Assembly (NCBI GenBank): GCA_016200135.1
Contig: JACQFI010000003.1
Location: 62,001-126,000, forward strand
Source of the DNA: Planctomycetota bacterium
GTDB taxonomy: Bacteria > Planctomycetota > SZUA-567 > H5-PLA8
Direction: 5' to 3'
Length of the DNA: 64,000 bases
Shown: positions 33,195-41,257 of the stretch, in pieces
Position numbering within the stretch: position 1 is the stretch's first letter
How the letters are laid out: each line of letters starts with the position of its first letter
The notes under the pieces: generated by a model
Database searches by the model: none
Seen by the model: only the letters and a program-made list of their open reading frames with translations
Told to the model about the DNA's origin: nothing
Translations under genes and position numbers: made by a program

Positions 33195-34793
33195 ATGATT
33201 TCGCTTTACCAACTGCTGCAACAGTACTGCGCGTGCTTGCCCGACTGGGCGCTGATGACGATCGCGGTGCTGATCCCCGTGGGCATCGCGTTCCTGCTCG
33301 TGCAGGCCGTGGCCGGCGGGAGCACCTACATCGAGCGCAAGGTCGCGGCGGACATCCAGCGCCGCGTCGGCCCGAACCAGTGCAACCCGAACCTGTTCCT
33401 GGGCGTGTTCATGCGCGAAGCTGTCGCGCGCGGCAAGGGCCCCAAGGCCGACCTCGGCGGCAAGATCATGGGCGCGGTGCTCGCGCCGGCGCTCCCGCTT
33501 ATGGATCTGCTCGATATGCTCGGCTCCCGCTGGGCGCCCGGCCTCCTGATCTTTTTGGCCGACGGCATCAAGCTGATTATGAAGGAGAGCATCGTTCCGG
33601 CGACGGCCGACAAGCCGCTCTTCAAGATGGCGCCGGCGATCGTGCTCTGCTCGGCGTTCGGTGCGCTCTGCACCGTCCCCTATTCGAGCGGGTTCTTCAT
33701 CGCGGACTTGAACATCGGCATCTTCTTCCTGGCCGCGATCACGAGCCTGGAGACGATCGGCATCCTGATGGCGGGGTGGGCGAGCAACAACAAGTGGGCG
33801 CTGTTGGGCGGAATGCGTTCGGCGGCGCAGATCGTGAGCTACGAGCTGCCCGCGGGCCTGACGATCCTGACCGTGATCTTGCTCGCCGGCACGATGTCCA
33901 TGCAAGGCATCATTTACGACCAAGTCGGCCCGCACGACTGGTGTCAGGGCTGGGCGTGGCAATGGAACCTCTTCTCCAATCCCTTCATGATGATCCTCGC
34001 GCCGGCGTACTTCCTGGCCGCGCTGGCGGAGTGCAACCGCACGCCGTTCGATATCCCCGAAGCCGAGTCGGAGCTCGTGGCGGGCTACCACACTGAGTAC
34101 ACGGGCATGAACTTCGCGTTCTTCTTCATGGCCGAGTACGCGATGATGTGCGTCACCTCCGCGATCGCCGTCACCGTCTTCCTGGGCGGCTGGTCCACCG
34201 GCATCGGCTTCCTCGAACAGGGCATGATGGAAGCCAACGTGGGCGACCGCATCCCCGGCACGGAGCTGGTGGCGAAGGTCGCGGTGCCCGAACTGACCGC
34301 GGGCGAACCGATTCCCGGCACGAAGAACGTAATCGCGGCGCAGGACCTGAAGGACATCCGCATCGGCGACAAGATTCCCGGCACCGAGCAGCAGGTGCTG
34401 ACGCCGAAGTACTACTGGTGGGCCTCGCTGGTGCATCTGCTGGCCTTTGCGGTGAAGACGTACGGGCTGGTCTTTATCATGATGTGGATCCGCTGGACGC
34501 TGCCGCGCTTCCGCGTGGACCAGATGATGACGCTGTGCTGGAAGAAACTGATCCCCATCGGCATGTTCTGCTTCACCGGTGTCGCGCTGTGGACGCTGCT
34601 GCGCAAGCCCTTCGCGGCGTGGATGGGCGGCATAGCCGCCTACCGCGACCTCGTCGGCGGGCTCTCGATGCTTGCCTTCTTCGGCTTCATCGTCTGGATC
34701 TACTGGTTCTTCACCAAGCCGATGTCCCCCGACGAGCAGAAGCGGCGCAAGCTGATCGCGCACGCGAACGTCGGCCACGGCATGGGCGCTTGA
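33195..34793 (+). CDS. nuoH: NADH-quinone oxidoreductase subunit H, enlarged
   Basis: NuoH is the membrane subunit that forms the floor of the quinone site. Family motifs are present: YIERKVAADIQRRVGPN, LADGIKLIMKESIVPA and FDIPEAESELVAGYHTEYTGMNFAFFFMAEYA. At 532 residues it is far longer than the usual 320-350. Extra sequence lies near residues 70-110. A striking soluble stretch at about 340-405 holds three repeats of an xGxxIPGT motif (VGDRIPGT, AGEPIPGT, IGDKIPGT). Additional hydrophobic sequence is near the end. The reading frame is intact, so this looks like a lineage-specific elaboration. Confidence 0.93.
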   Translation: MISLYQLLQQYCACLPDWALMTIAVLIPVGIAFLLVQAVAGGSTYIERKVAADIQRRVGPNQCNPNLFLGVFMREAVARGKGPKADLGGKIMGAVLAPALPLMDLLDMLGSRWAPGLLIFLADGIKLIMKESIVPATADKPLFKMAPAIVLCSAFGALCTVPYSSGFFIADLNIGIFFLAAITSLETIGILMAGWASNNKWALLGGMRSAAQIVSYELPAGLTILTVILLAGTMSMQGIIYDQVGPHDWCQGWAWQWNLFSNPFMMILAPAYFLAALAECNRTPFDIPEAESELVAGYHTEYTGMNFAFFFMAEYAMMCVTSAIAVTVFLGGWSTGIGFLEQGMMEANVGDRIPGTELVAKVAVPELTAGEPIPGTKNVIAAQDLKDIRIGDKIPGTEQQVLTPKYYWWASLVHLLAFAVKTYGLVFIMMWIRWTLPRFRVDQMMTLCWKKLIPIGMFCFTGVALWTLLRKPFAAWMGGIAAYRDLVGGLSMLAFFGFIVWIYWFFTKPMSPDEQKRRKLIAHANVGHGMGA

Positions 34794-34824
34794 CGCAGGC
34801 GGCAGGCCACGTGAGGAGTGGGCG

Positions 34825-35598
34825 ATGATCGACTTTCTTCAGGACATCTACGACGGCATGAAGACCTTCATGGTCGGCATGAAGGTCACCGGCGGCTACC
34901 TTAAAGAGAACATGATTCGCGAAGGGCTGCTGCAGGCGAAGACCGACATCAACATGGCGCCCAACACGGTCGAGTACGACGGCACCATCGAAAAGGCCCT
35001 GTTGGTCCCGGTGGCGGATCGCTTCCGCGGGCATCTGCATAACGACGTCGAACGCTGCATCGTGTGCAAGAACTGCGCGAAGGCCTGCCCGATCGACTGC
35101 TTCTGGATCGACGGCGAGAAGACCGAACATAACAAACTTCGCCCCAGCCGCTTCGACATCGACATCCTGAAGTGCATGTACTGCGGGCTGTGCGTGGTCG
35201 CGTGCCCGACGGGTTGCCTGACCATGACCAAGGAATGGTGGGGCTCGCAGCGCGCAAACACGACCGATACCCACGGCGGGCGCTCGAACCTGCACGGCCT
35301 CATCCGCGAGTTCGGCGTCGGGTTCTACACGCCGGAACAGAAGGTAGAGGTCGAGAAGAAGCGCATCGAGATTGCCGAGGCGAAGAAGCGCAAGGCCGCG
35401 GAAGACGCCGCCAAGAAAGCCGCAGCCGCCGCTGCCGCGAAGGCCGCCGCGCCCAAGCCTGCTGCACCCGCCGCTGGCGCCTCGCCCACTGCGAACGCCG
35501 CTCCGAAACCGGATGCACCCGCGCCTGCTGCACCGCCGAAAACGGCCGAAGGCGGAGCCACCCCCGGCGGCGGCACGCCGAATCCCGCGAGCACCTGA
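34825..35598 (+). CDS. nuoI: NADH-quinone oxidoreductase subunit I
   Basis: NuoI carries clusters N6a and N6b. Two CxxCxxCxxxC motifs are present: Cys78/81/84/88 (CIVCKNCAKAC) and Cys117/120/123/127 (CMYCGLCVVAC), each completed by a later Cys. The fold ends by about residue 180. The last 75 or so residues are a Lys/Ala helix and then an Ala/Pro-rich disordered tail not seen in standard NuoI. It follows nuoH by 31 bp. Confidence 0.95.
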   Translation: MIDFLQDIYDGMKTFMVGMKVTGGYLKENMIREGLLQAKTDINMAPNTVEYDGTIEKALLVPVADRFRGHLHNDVERCIVCKNCAKACPIDCFWIDGEKTEHNKLRPSRFDIDILKCMYCGLCVVACPTGCLTMTKEWWGSQRANTTDTHGGRSNLHGLIREFGVGFYTPEQKVEVEKKRIEIAEAKKRKAAEDAAKKAAAAAAAKAAAPKPAAPAAGASPTANAAPKPDAPAPAAPPKTAEGGATPGGGTPNPAST

Positions 35599-35717
35599 CC
35601 GGGGTTTGCCGCAGGCGCTAAGAGATTGTGTAAGAGATTGCCGTAAGAAGAGTTGCATGCGAAATACGGGACCTGCTTTGGGGCTTCGTTCGGGCCTCAA
35701 TTGCGCCCGTGCGTCGC

Positions 35718-35745
35718 TTGCGAACATGGGGGCGGGCGCTATAGT
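35718..35745 (+). promoter_or_regulatory. Candidate internal promoter before nuoJ
   Basis: The 230-bp gap between nuoI and nuoJ contains TTGCGA (35718-35723), a 16-bp spacer and TATAGT (35740-35745). GGGCGGGC/GCCCGCC arms flank the -10 region. It may drive nuoJKLMN separately. The gap also has a short duplication of GTAAGAGATTG near 35625. No gene was seen there. Confidence 0.4.
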
Positions 35746-35828
35746 ACAGCCCGCCTTCCAATGAAGCTTTGGAGCAGCCGCATAGCGACGGTCCGCGCGC
35801 ACGGACCCGGGAGTCCAGCGTTTAACTC

Positions 35829-36392
35829 ATGAGTCCCACCGCCGACATTCTCTTCTGGATGGTAATGGCCGTGACCATTGCTTCCGCCGCGCTGGTGGTG
35901 GTGGCGAAGAAGATTCTGCACGCCGCGTTCGCGCTGAGCATCTGCTTCCTGGGCGTGGCGGCGATCTACGTCTTCCTGCACGCGGACTTCATCGCCGCGG
36001 TGCAACTGATCGTCTACGTCGGCGGCATCATCGTGCTGATCATGTTCGCGGTCATGTTCTCGTCGCATACGCAGGAAGCAGGCGGCGAGGGCGGGCGCAA
36101 AGTCCTGGCGCTGGGCGCGGGGGCGGCGACGGCCGCGATGCTCTTTACCGCCATCATGCTGATCATCAGCAGACTGCAGCAGCCGCTGCACGAGGCCAAC
36201 GCGTTTGCGACGCAGGCTTATCAGCATACCGCCGGCATCACGGGGCAGGATCTGGCCGCCGAGACGCCGCGCCTGGGGCTGGGGCACATCCTGATGGGCG
36301 AGTACATGCTGCCGTTCGAGGTCGCGTCGATCCTGGTGCTGGCGGCGCTGGTCGGCGCGGTGGTGATCGTGCGCAAAGAGACGAGAGGGTAG
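35829..36392 (+). CDS. nuoJ: NADH-quinone oxidoreductase subunit J
   Basis: A membrane subunit of the complex I arm, 187 residues with five hydrophobic segments. The conserved AFALSICFLGVAAIYVFLHADFIAAVQLIVYVGGIIVLIMFAVM includes the pi-bulge helix 3 region. The C-terminus VASILVLAALVGAVVIVRKE is typical. nuoK follows after three bases, so the two are translationally linked. Confidence 0.95.
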   Translation: MSPTADILFWMVMAVTIASAALVVVAKKILHAAFALSICFLGVAAIYVFLHADFIAAVQLIVYVGGIIVLIMFAVMFSSHTQEAGGEGGRKVLALGAGAATAAMLFTAIMLIISRLQQPLHEANAFATQAYQHTAGITGQDLAAETPRLGLGHILMGEYMLPFEVASILVLAALVGAVVIVRKETRG

Positions 36393-36395
36393 GGC

Positions 36396-36755
36396 ATGGA
36401 CGCCTTCGCGAACCTGCCCGTGCTCGCCGACAGCCTTCTGGGCGGCGGCCCGGACAACCTATTCAATTACCTGCTGCTGGCGGGAATTCTCTTCGCGTTG
36501 GGCGTCTTCGCGATGATCAGCCGGCGCAACGCGGTCGGAATCTTGATGGGCGTGGAACTGATCCTGAACGCGTCGGGCATCAACTTCGTTGCCTTCTCGC
36601 GCTTTAACGGGCACCACCTGGAAGGGCAGGTCTTCGCGCTCTTCATCATCGTCCTGGCGGCCGCGGAAGCGGCGGTGGCGCTGGCGCTGGTGCTCGCGGT
36701 CTTCCAGACGCATCGCAGCATCGAGTTGGACCAGGTGGACGAGATGAAGCTGTAG
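36396..36755 (+). CDS. nuoK: NADH-quinone oxidoreductase subunit K
   Basis: A small membrane subunit, 119 residues with three helices. The family pattern is clear: LFALGVFAMISRRNAVGILMGVELILNASGINFVAF, with the membrane Glu in GVELILNA, followed by GQVFALFIIVLAAAEAAVALALVLAVF with the second Glu. It has an N-terminal extension of about 20 residues. It is followed by nuoL after 33 bp. Confidence 0.95.
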   Translation: MDAFANLPVLADSLLGGGPDNLFNYLLLAGILFALGVFAMISRRNAVGILMGVELILNASGINFVAFSRFNGHHLEGQVFALFIIVLAAAEAAVALALVLAVFQTHRSIELDQVDEMKL

Positions 36756-36788
36756 CGGGAACGGAATCGTTCGGTCGAAGGTTGGAGC

Positions 36789-39068
36789 GTGAATTTGGAT
36801 ACGGCTCTCTTTGTCTGGCTCTCCGCGAGCATCCTCCTGCTGCCGCTGGTGGCGTTTGCCATCCTGCTCTTCTGCGGCAAGAAGTTCGAGCGCGGGGCGG
36901 ACTACCTGGCCATCGGCGTGATGGGCACGGCGTTTATCCTTTCGGTTGCGCTGTTCGCGAAGGCCGCGGTCTGGCCCGCGACGTCCGACCGCCCGATCGT
37001 CGCGAATCTCACCTGGATAAACCTCGGCAACATCAAGCTGACGATGGGCTTCCTGGTCGACAGCCTCTCCTCGTTCATGTGCATGATCGTCACCGGCCTG
37101 GCGACGCTCGTGCTGATCTACTCGATGTTTTACCTGCACGGCGACACGCTGTACCGGCGCTACTTCGGGTTCATGTGCTTCTTCTGCTTTTCCATGCTGG
37201 GCATCGTGCTGAGCAGCAGCCTGCTGATGACGTTCGTCTTCTGGGAACTGGTCGGGCTGGGCAGCTACTTCCTGATCGGGTTCTGGTTCTACAAGCCGCC
37301 GGTCTCCAAGGACCACCATTATCAGGAACTGAAGGCGCGCTACGCGACGGGCATCGACGAGCGCTTCCTCTCGCCGGCCTACGCGCAACGCAAGGCCTTC
37401 GTGATGAACCGCATCGGCGACTTCGGGTTCGTCAGCGGGATCATGATCTTCGCCTACGTGATGTGCAAGGCGGCCTTCAGCGATCCCTCCTTTGCGCAGT
37501 ACGCGAAAGGCCCTCTCGACTACACCAATCTTTACGCGGCCACGCAGGCGGGCGTTTTTAACCACATCACCATCTGGGGGTTGGACGGCACCGCGCTCCT
37601 GACGCTCGCGGGCATCCTGACCTTCATGGGCGCGATGGGCAAGTCCGCGCAGTTCCCGCTGCACACCTGGCTGCCGGACGCCATGCAGGGCCCGACCACG
37701 GGCTCTTCGATCATCCACGCCGCGACGATGGTGGCGGCAGGCGTCTACATGACCGCGCGCATCCATCCGCTGCTCACTGAGGGCTCGCTCTTCTTCGTCG
37801 CGGTCATCGGCGGCGTGACGGCGTTCCTGGCGGCGACCATGGCGATGGTGCAGTGGGATATCAAGGCGGTGCTGGCGTACTCCACCATCTCGCAGCTCGG
37901 TTACATGATGATCGGCCTGGGCGCGGGCGCGTACACCGCCGGCGTCGCGCACCTCTTCACGCACGCGATCTTTAAGTGCATGCTGTTCCTCTGCGCGGGC
38001 TCGGTGATTCATGCCTGCCACCACCTGCAGGACATGAACCGCATGGGCGGGCTACGGCGCAAGATGCCCCTCACGTTCGTGGCCACGCTCGCGGGCGTGC
38101 TGGCGATCATCGGGTGTCCTTTCTTCAGCGGCTTCTACAGCAAGGACGCGATCCTGGCGGGCTCGTGTGCGAAGGCACTGGAGATCGGCGGGCTGCACTG
38201 GCTGCCGTACTTGCTGGGCCAGGCGACGGCGGCGCTGACGGCGTTCTACATGTGCCGGCTCCTCTTCTGGACTTTCTTCGGCAAGCCGCGCGACAAGCAG
38301 GTGTACGATCACGCGCACGAATCGCCGCCGGTGGCGACCGTGCCCTTGATGATTCTGGCGCTCTTCTGCTTCGGGTTCTGGTGGAGCGGAACCATTGTGG
38401 CGCACTCAGGCTACCTGCCGGGCCTAACGGTCCAGGCGGAAGGCGTCGAGGCCCACGGCGTTGAAGTGGAGACGGTGCGGACCACGACCGGCTGGGTGGA
38501 CGCGCTGATGGTCTCGCCCACGCACGCCGCGCACCTCAACGAGGCGCGGATCGAAGGCGCGGATGCGGTCAGACTGCACGAGGAACGGCACGAGAAGGCC
38601 CATACCATTGCGACCGTGCTCTCGCTCCTGGGCATGCTCGCCGGTGCGGGCATCGCGTGGCTCTTGTACGGCGCGAAGTCGGTGGACGCGAACGAACTGG
38701 TTGCCGGGAACGGCCTGCTGGCGCTACTCTGGGAACTGGTGAGCCAGCTCTGGTACTTCGACCGCCTTTACCAGGACGGCATCGTGCCCCTCTTCAGGGC
38801 CGTCAACCGCGTGCTCTATCTGTTCGATTTCATGGTGCTCGACCAGATCCTGGTGGACGGCTGGGCCTATTTCATCATGGCCGTGAGCCAGGTCGGGCGC
38901 GCGTTTGACAACTGGGTGGTGGATAAGTGCGTGGATCTTTTCGGCACCGTGACGGCGCTCTGCGGGCAGCTCACGCGTTCGCTCCAGGCGGGCAAGATTC
39001 AGTACTACGCCTGCGTGACGTTCGGGGCGGTCGCGCTGGTGCTGCTGATGCTGCTGATGATGCAGTAA
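36789..39068 (+). CDS. nuoL: NADH-quinone oxidoreductase subunit L
   Basis: The distal antiporter-like proton-pumping subunit with the long lateral helix. A GTG start at 36789 has GGAG upstream; the product has 759 residues. Conserved parts include FVFWELVGLGSYFLIGFW (pump-site Glu), FPLHTWLPDAMQGPTTGSSIIHAATMVAAGVY and the Lys/His-bearing central helices. Extra hydrophilic loops occur at about 175-245 and 530-600. These make it longer than the usual 610-650 residues. Confidence 0.96.
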   Translation: MNLDTALFVWLSASILLLPLVAFAILLFCGKKFERGADYLAIGVMGTAFILSVALFAKAAVWPATSDRPIVANLTWINLGNIKLTMGFLVDSLSSFMCMIVTGLATLVLIYSMFYLHGDTLYRRYFGFMCFFCFSMLGIVLSSSLLMTFVFWELVGLGSYFLIGFWFYKPPVSKDHHYQELKARYATGIDERFLSPAYAQRKAFVMNRIGDFGFVSGIMIFAYVMCKAAFSDPSFAQYAKGPLDYTNLYAATQAGVFNHITIWGLDGTALLTLAGILTFMGAMGKSAQFPLHTWLPDAMQGPTTGSSIIHAATMVAAGVYMTARIHPLLTEGSLFFVAVIGGVTAFLAATMAMVQWDIKAVLAYSTISQLGYMMIGLGAGAYTAGVAHLFTHAIFKCMLFLCAGSVIHACHHLQDMNRMGGLRRKMPLTFVATLAGVLAIIGCPFFSGFYSKDAILAGSCAKALEIGGLHWLPYLLGQATAALTAFYMCRLLFWTFFGKPRDKQVYDHAHESPPVATVPLMILALFCFGFWWSGTIVAHSGYLPGLTVQAEGVEAHGVEVETVRTTTGWVDALMVSPTHAAHLNEARIEGADAVRLHEERHEKAHTIATVLSLLGMLAGAGIAWLLYGAKSVDANELVAGNGLLALLWELVSQLWYFDRLYQDGIVPLFRAVNRVLYLFDFMVLDQILVDGWAYFIMAVSQVGRAFDNWVVDKCVDLFGTVTALCGQLTRSLQAGKIQYYACVTFGAVALVLLMLLMMQ

Positions 39069-39115
39069 GTCAGAAGATTGTTGCGAATACGTTCGACCTT
39101 TTTTGGGAGTAGCGC

Positions 39116-41209
39116 ATGCCAGAATCACAGTTTGGATTTCCATTGCTGACGCTCTACGTCTTTGCGCCGGTGATTGGAATGGCCGCGATCCTGCTCGTGC
39201 CGTCGAAGCGCGCGGACATCATCAAGACCATCGGCGCCGCGGCCGCCGCCGTGCCCATGCTGCTGGGCCTTTACGTGCTCTTCGCGTTCAAAGACGACGG
39301 CAACATGCACTATCGTGAAAACATTCTGTGGATTGAAGGACTGAACGTCCACTATGCGCTGGGCATCGACGGGATCTCGGCGCCGATGATCGTGCTCTCC
39401 GGTGTGGTGGGCTTCCTGGCGGTAGTCGCGAGCTGGGGCATCGAGAAGCAGATCAAGGGTTACTTCGCGCTGATCCTGCTGCTGTTGGCGGGCATGAATG
39501 GCGTCTTCTGCGCGCTGGACTTCTTCCTCTTCTACGTCTTCTGGGAACTGATGCTGCTGCCGATGTACTTCCTCATCGGCATCTGGGGCGGCCCGAACCG
39601 CGTCTACGCCGCGATCAAGTTCTTCCTCTACACGATGGCGGGCTCGGTGCTGATGCTCGTCGTCCTGCTGGCGACCTGGTACTGGTCGGACGGCGGGTAC
39701 GCGGAGCCCGAGCAGGCCGCCGCGGTGAACGCCGTAAAGGAGAAGGTGCTCGAGCACCGCGAGAACGTCTTCGACCGCCTGGCGGTGGTCGATCCGGATA
39801 TCTTCCGCCTGCCTGCCAGCCTTAAGCGCTCCTACATGGCCGCCGAGGGCCTGCCTTACACGCAGGAGTCGGACCGCCTGCTGGTGGATGCTAAGTCTCT
39901 CCGGCAGCGCCTGAACAGCCTTCCGGTAACGAACTCGGGCAACAAGGAGGCGGTGGAAGAAGAGCGGGCGCAGCTCCTGCAAGGCGTGAAGCTCGAACGC
40001 ACGTTCAGCCTGACCGAACTGCGCGAACGGTATCCGCTCTTCACGGGGCATTTTCAGCTCTTCCGCTTCCTGAGTCCGCTGCCGTTCGCGGCGTTGATGT
40101 TCGTTTTCCTGTACGTCGCTTTCGCGATCAAGGTGCCGGTCTTCCCGTTCCACACCTGGCTGCCGTGGGCCCACGTGGAGGCCCCGACAGCGATCTCGGT
40201 GATTCTGGCGGGCATCCTGCTGAAGATGGGCGTGTACGGGTTCCTGCGGATCTCGTTCGGGCTCTTTCCCACCATGGCAGTGAACTTCGCCGTGCCGATG
40301 GCGGTCTTCGGCGTCTTCAACATCATCTACGGCGCGTGCTGCGCGATGGCGCAGGACGACATGAAGAAGCTCGTCGCGTACTCCTCAGTCTCGCACATGG
40401 GCTTCTGCATGCTCGGCATGGCGGCGATGACGACCTGGGGCATGACGGGTTCGGTGCTGCAGATGTTCAACCACGGGACCTCGACGAGCATGATGTTCTT
40501 GCTGGTGGGCGTGCTCTACGACCGCGCGCACCACCGCGAGATCAACAAGTTCGGCGGGATCGCGCAGCAGATGCCGGTTTATGCGGGCGTGATGACGCTG
40601 GCCCTCTTTGCCAGCATGGGCCTGCCGGGCCTCAGCGGGTTCATCAGCGAGATCCTGGTCTTCCTCGGTTCGTTCCGCTCCAATATGGGCTCGCTGCCCG
40701 GCGTCTCCAAGCCGGAGTTGTCCTTCCAGAGCATGACCGTGATCGCCGCTTTCGGAGTGATCCTGACCGCCGCGTACCTGCTGTGGATGATGCAGCGGGT
40801 CTTCTTTGGGCCGCTGAACGAGCGCTATAAAGGCTTCGCGGACATGAACGCGCGCGAGCTGTTCACGCTAGTGCCTTTGGCCGTGATGGTGATCGCGTTC
40901 GGCATCTACCCGCAGCCGCTGATCAATCTGACCAAGCGTTCGGTGGAAAGCCTGCAGGCGCATGTCCTGCACAGCAAGAGCATCGATAGCGGAGAGGTGC
41001 CGAAGACGCTGGCCGCCTCGCCTGGCACCGCGAATACGGGCCCCGCCGCGGCAGACGCCCGCGCTACGCCTCCGGACGTGGCGCCCGAGAAAGCCGCCGC
41101 ACCGAAGCCGGAAGCCGCCGCGGAGCGGCCCGCCGCTCCCGAGCAGGGAAAAGGCCAGGAGGCCGATCCCGTAAATCTGCGGGAGCTGGCGCACGCGGGA
41201 GCGCCTTAG
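39116..41209 (+). CDS. nuoM: NADH-quinone oxidoreductase subunit M, with soluble insertion
   Basis: An antiporter-like proton-pumping subunit. The core motifs are FVFWELMLLPMYFLIGIWGG and VKVPVFPFHTWLPWAHVEAPTAISVILAGILLKMGVYG. At 697 residues it exceeds the usual 490-510. A charged, helical insertion of about 125 residues (about 190-315) separates two transmembrane helices. An Ala/Pro/Glu-rich tail of about 70 residues follows the last helix. The frame is continuous and codon use matches the neighbours. Confidence 0.95.
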   Translation: MPESQFGFPLLTLYVFAPVIGMAAILLVPSKRADIIKTIGAAAAAVPMLLGLYVLFAFKDDGNMHYRENILWIEGLNVHYALGIDGISAPMIVLSGVVGFLAVVASWGIEKQIKGYFALILLLLAGMNGVFCALDFFLFYVFWELMLLPMYFLIGIWGGPNRVYAAIKFFLYTMAGSVLMLVVLLATWYWSDGGYAEPEQAAAVNAVKEKVLEHRENVFDRLAVVDPDIFRLPASLKRSYMAAEGLPYTQESDRLLVDAKSLRQRLNSLPVTNSGNKEAVEEERAQLLQGVKLERTFSLTELRERYPLFTGHFQLFRFLSPLPFAALMFVFLYVAFAIKVPVFPFHTWLPWAHVEAPTAISVILAGILLKMGVYGFLRISFGLFPTMAVNFAVPMAVFGVFNIIYGACCAMAQDDMKKLVAYSSVSHMGFCMLGMAAMTTWGMTGSVLQMFNHGTSTSMMFLLVGVLYDRAHHREINKFGGIAQQMPVYAGVMTLALFASMGLPGLSGFISEILVFLGSFRSNMGSLPGVSKPELSFQSMTVIAAFGVILTAAYLLWMMQRVFFGPLNERYKGFADMNARELFTLVPLAVMVIAFGIYPQPLINLTKRSVESLQAHVLHSKSIDSGEVPKTLAASPGTANTGPAAADARATPPDVAPEKAAAPKPEAAAERPAAPEQGKGQEADPVNLRELAHAGAP

Positions 41210-41257
41210 TTCGACTGGAACTTTTTCGCACGGAACCTCGACCACGGATAAGACCGA

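Noticed and set aside
33117..34778. 553-codon minus-strand frame across nuoH
   Set aside because: It is antisense to NuoH, which has all family motifs. The His/Arg/Glu-rich composition marks it as a shadow.
36459..38024. 521-codon minus-strand frame across nuoK and nuoL
   Set aside because: It is extremely rich in Arg, His, Glu and Asp, as expected from the complement of hydrophobic codons. nuoK and nuoL are certain.
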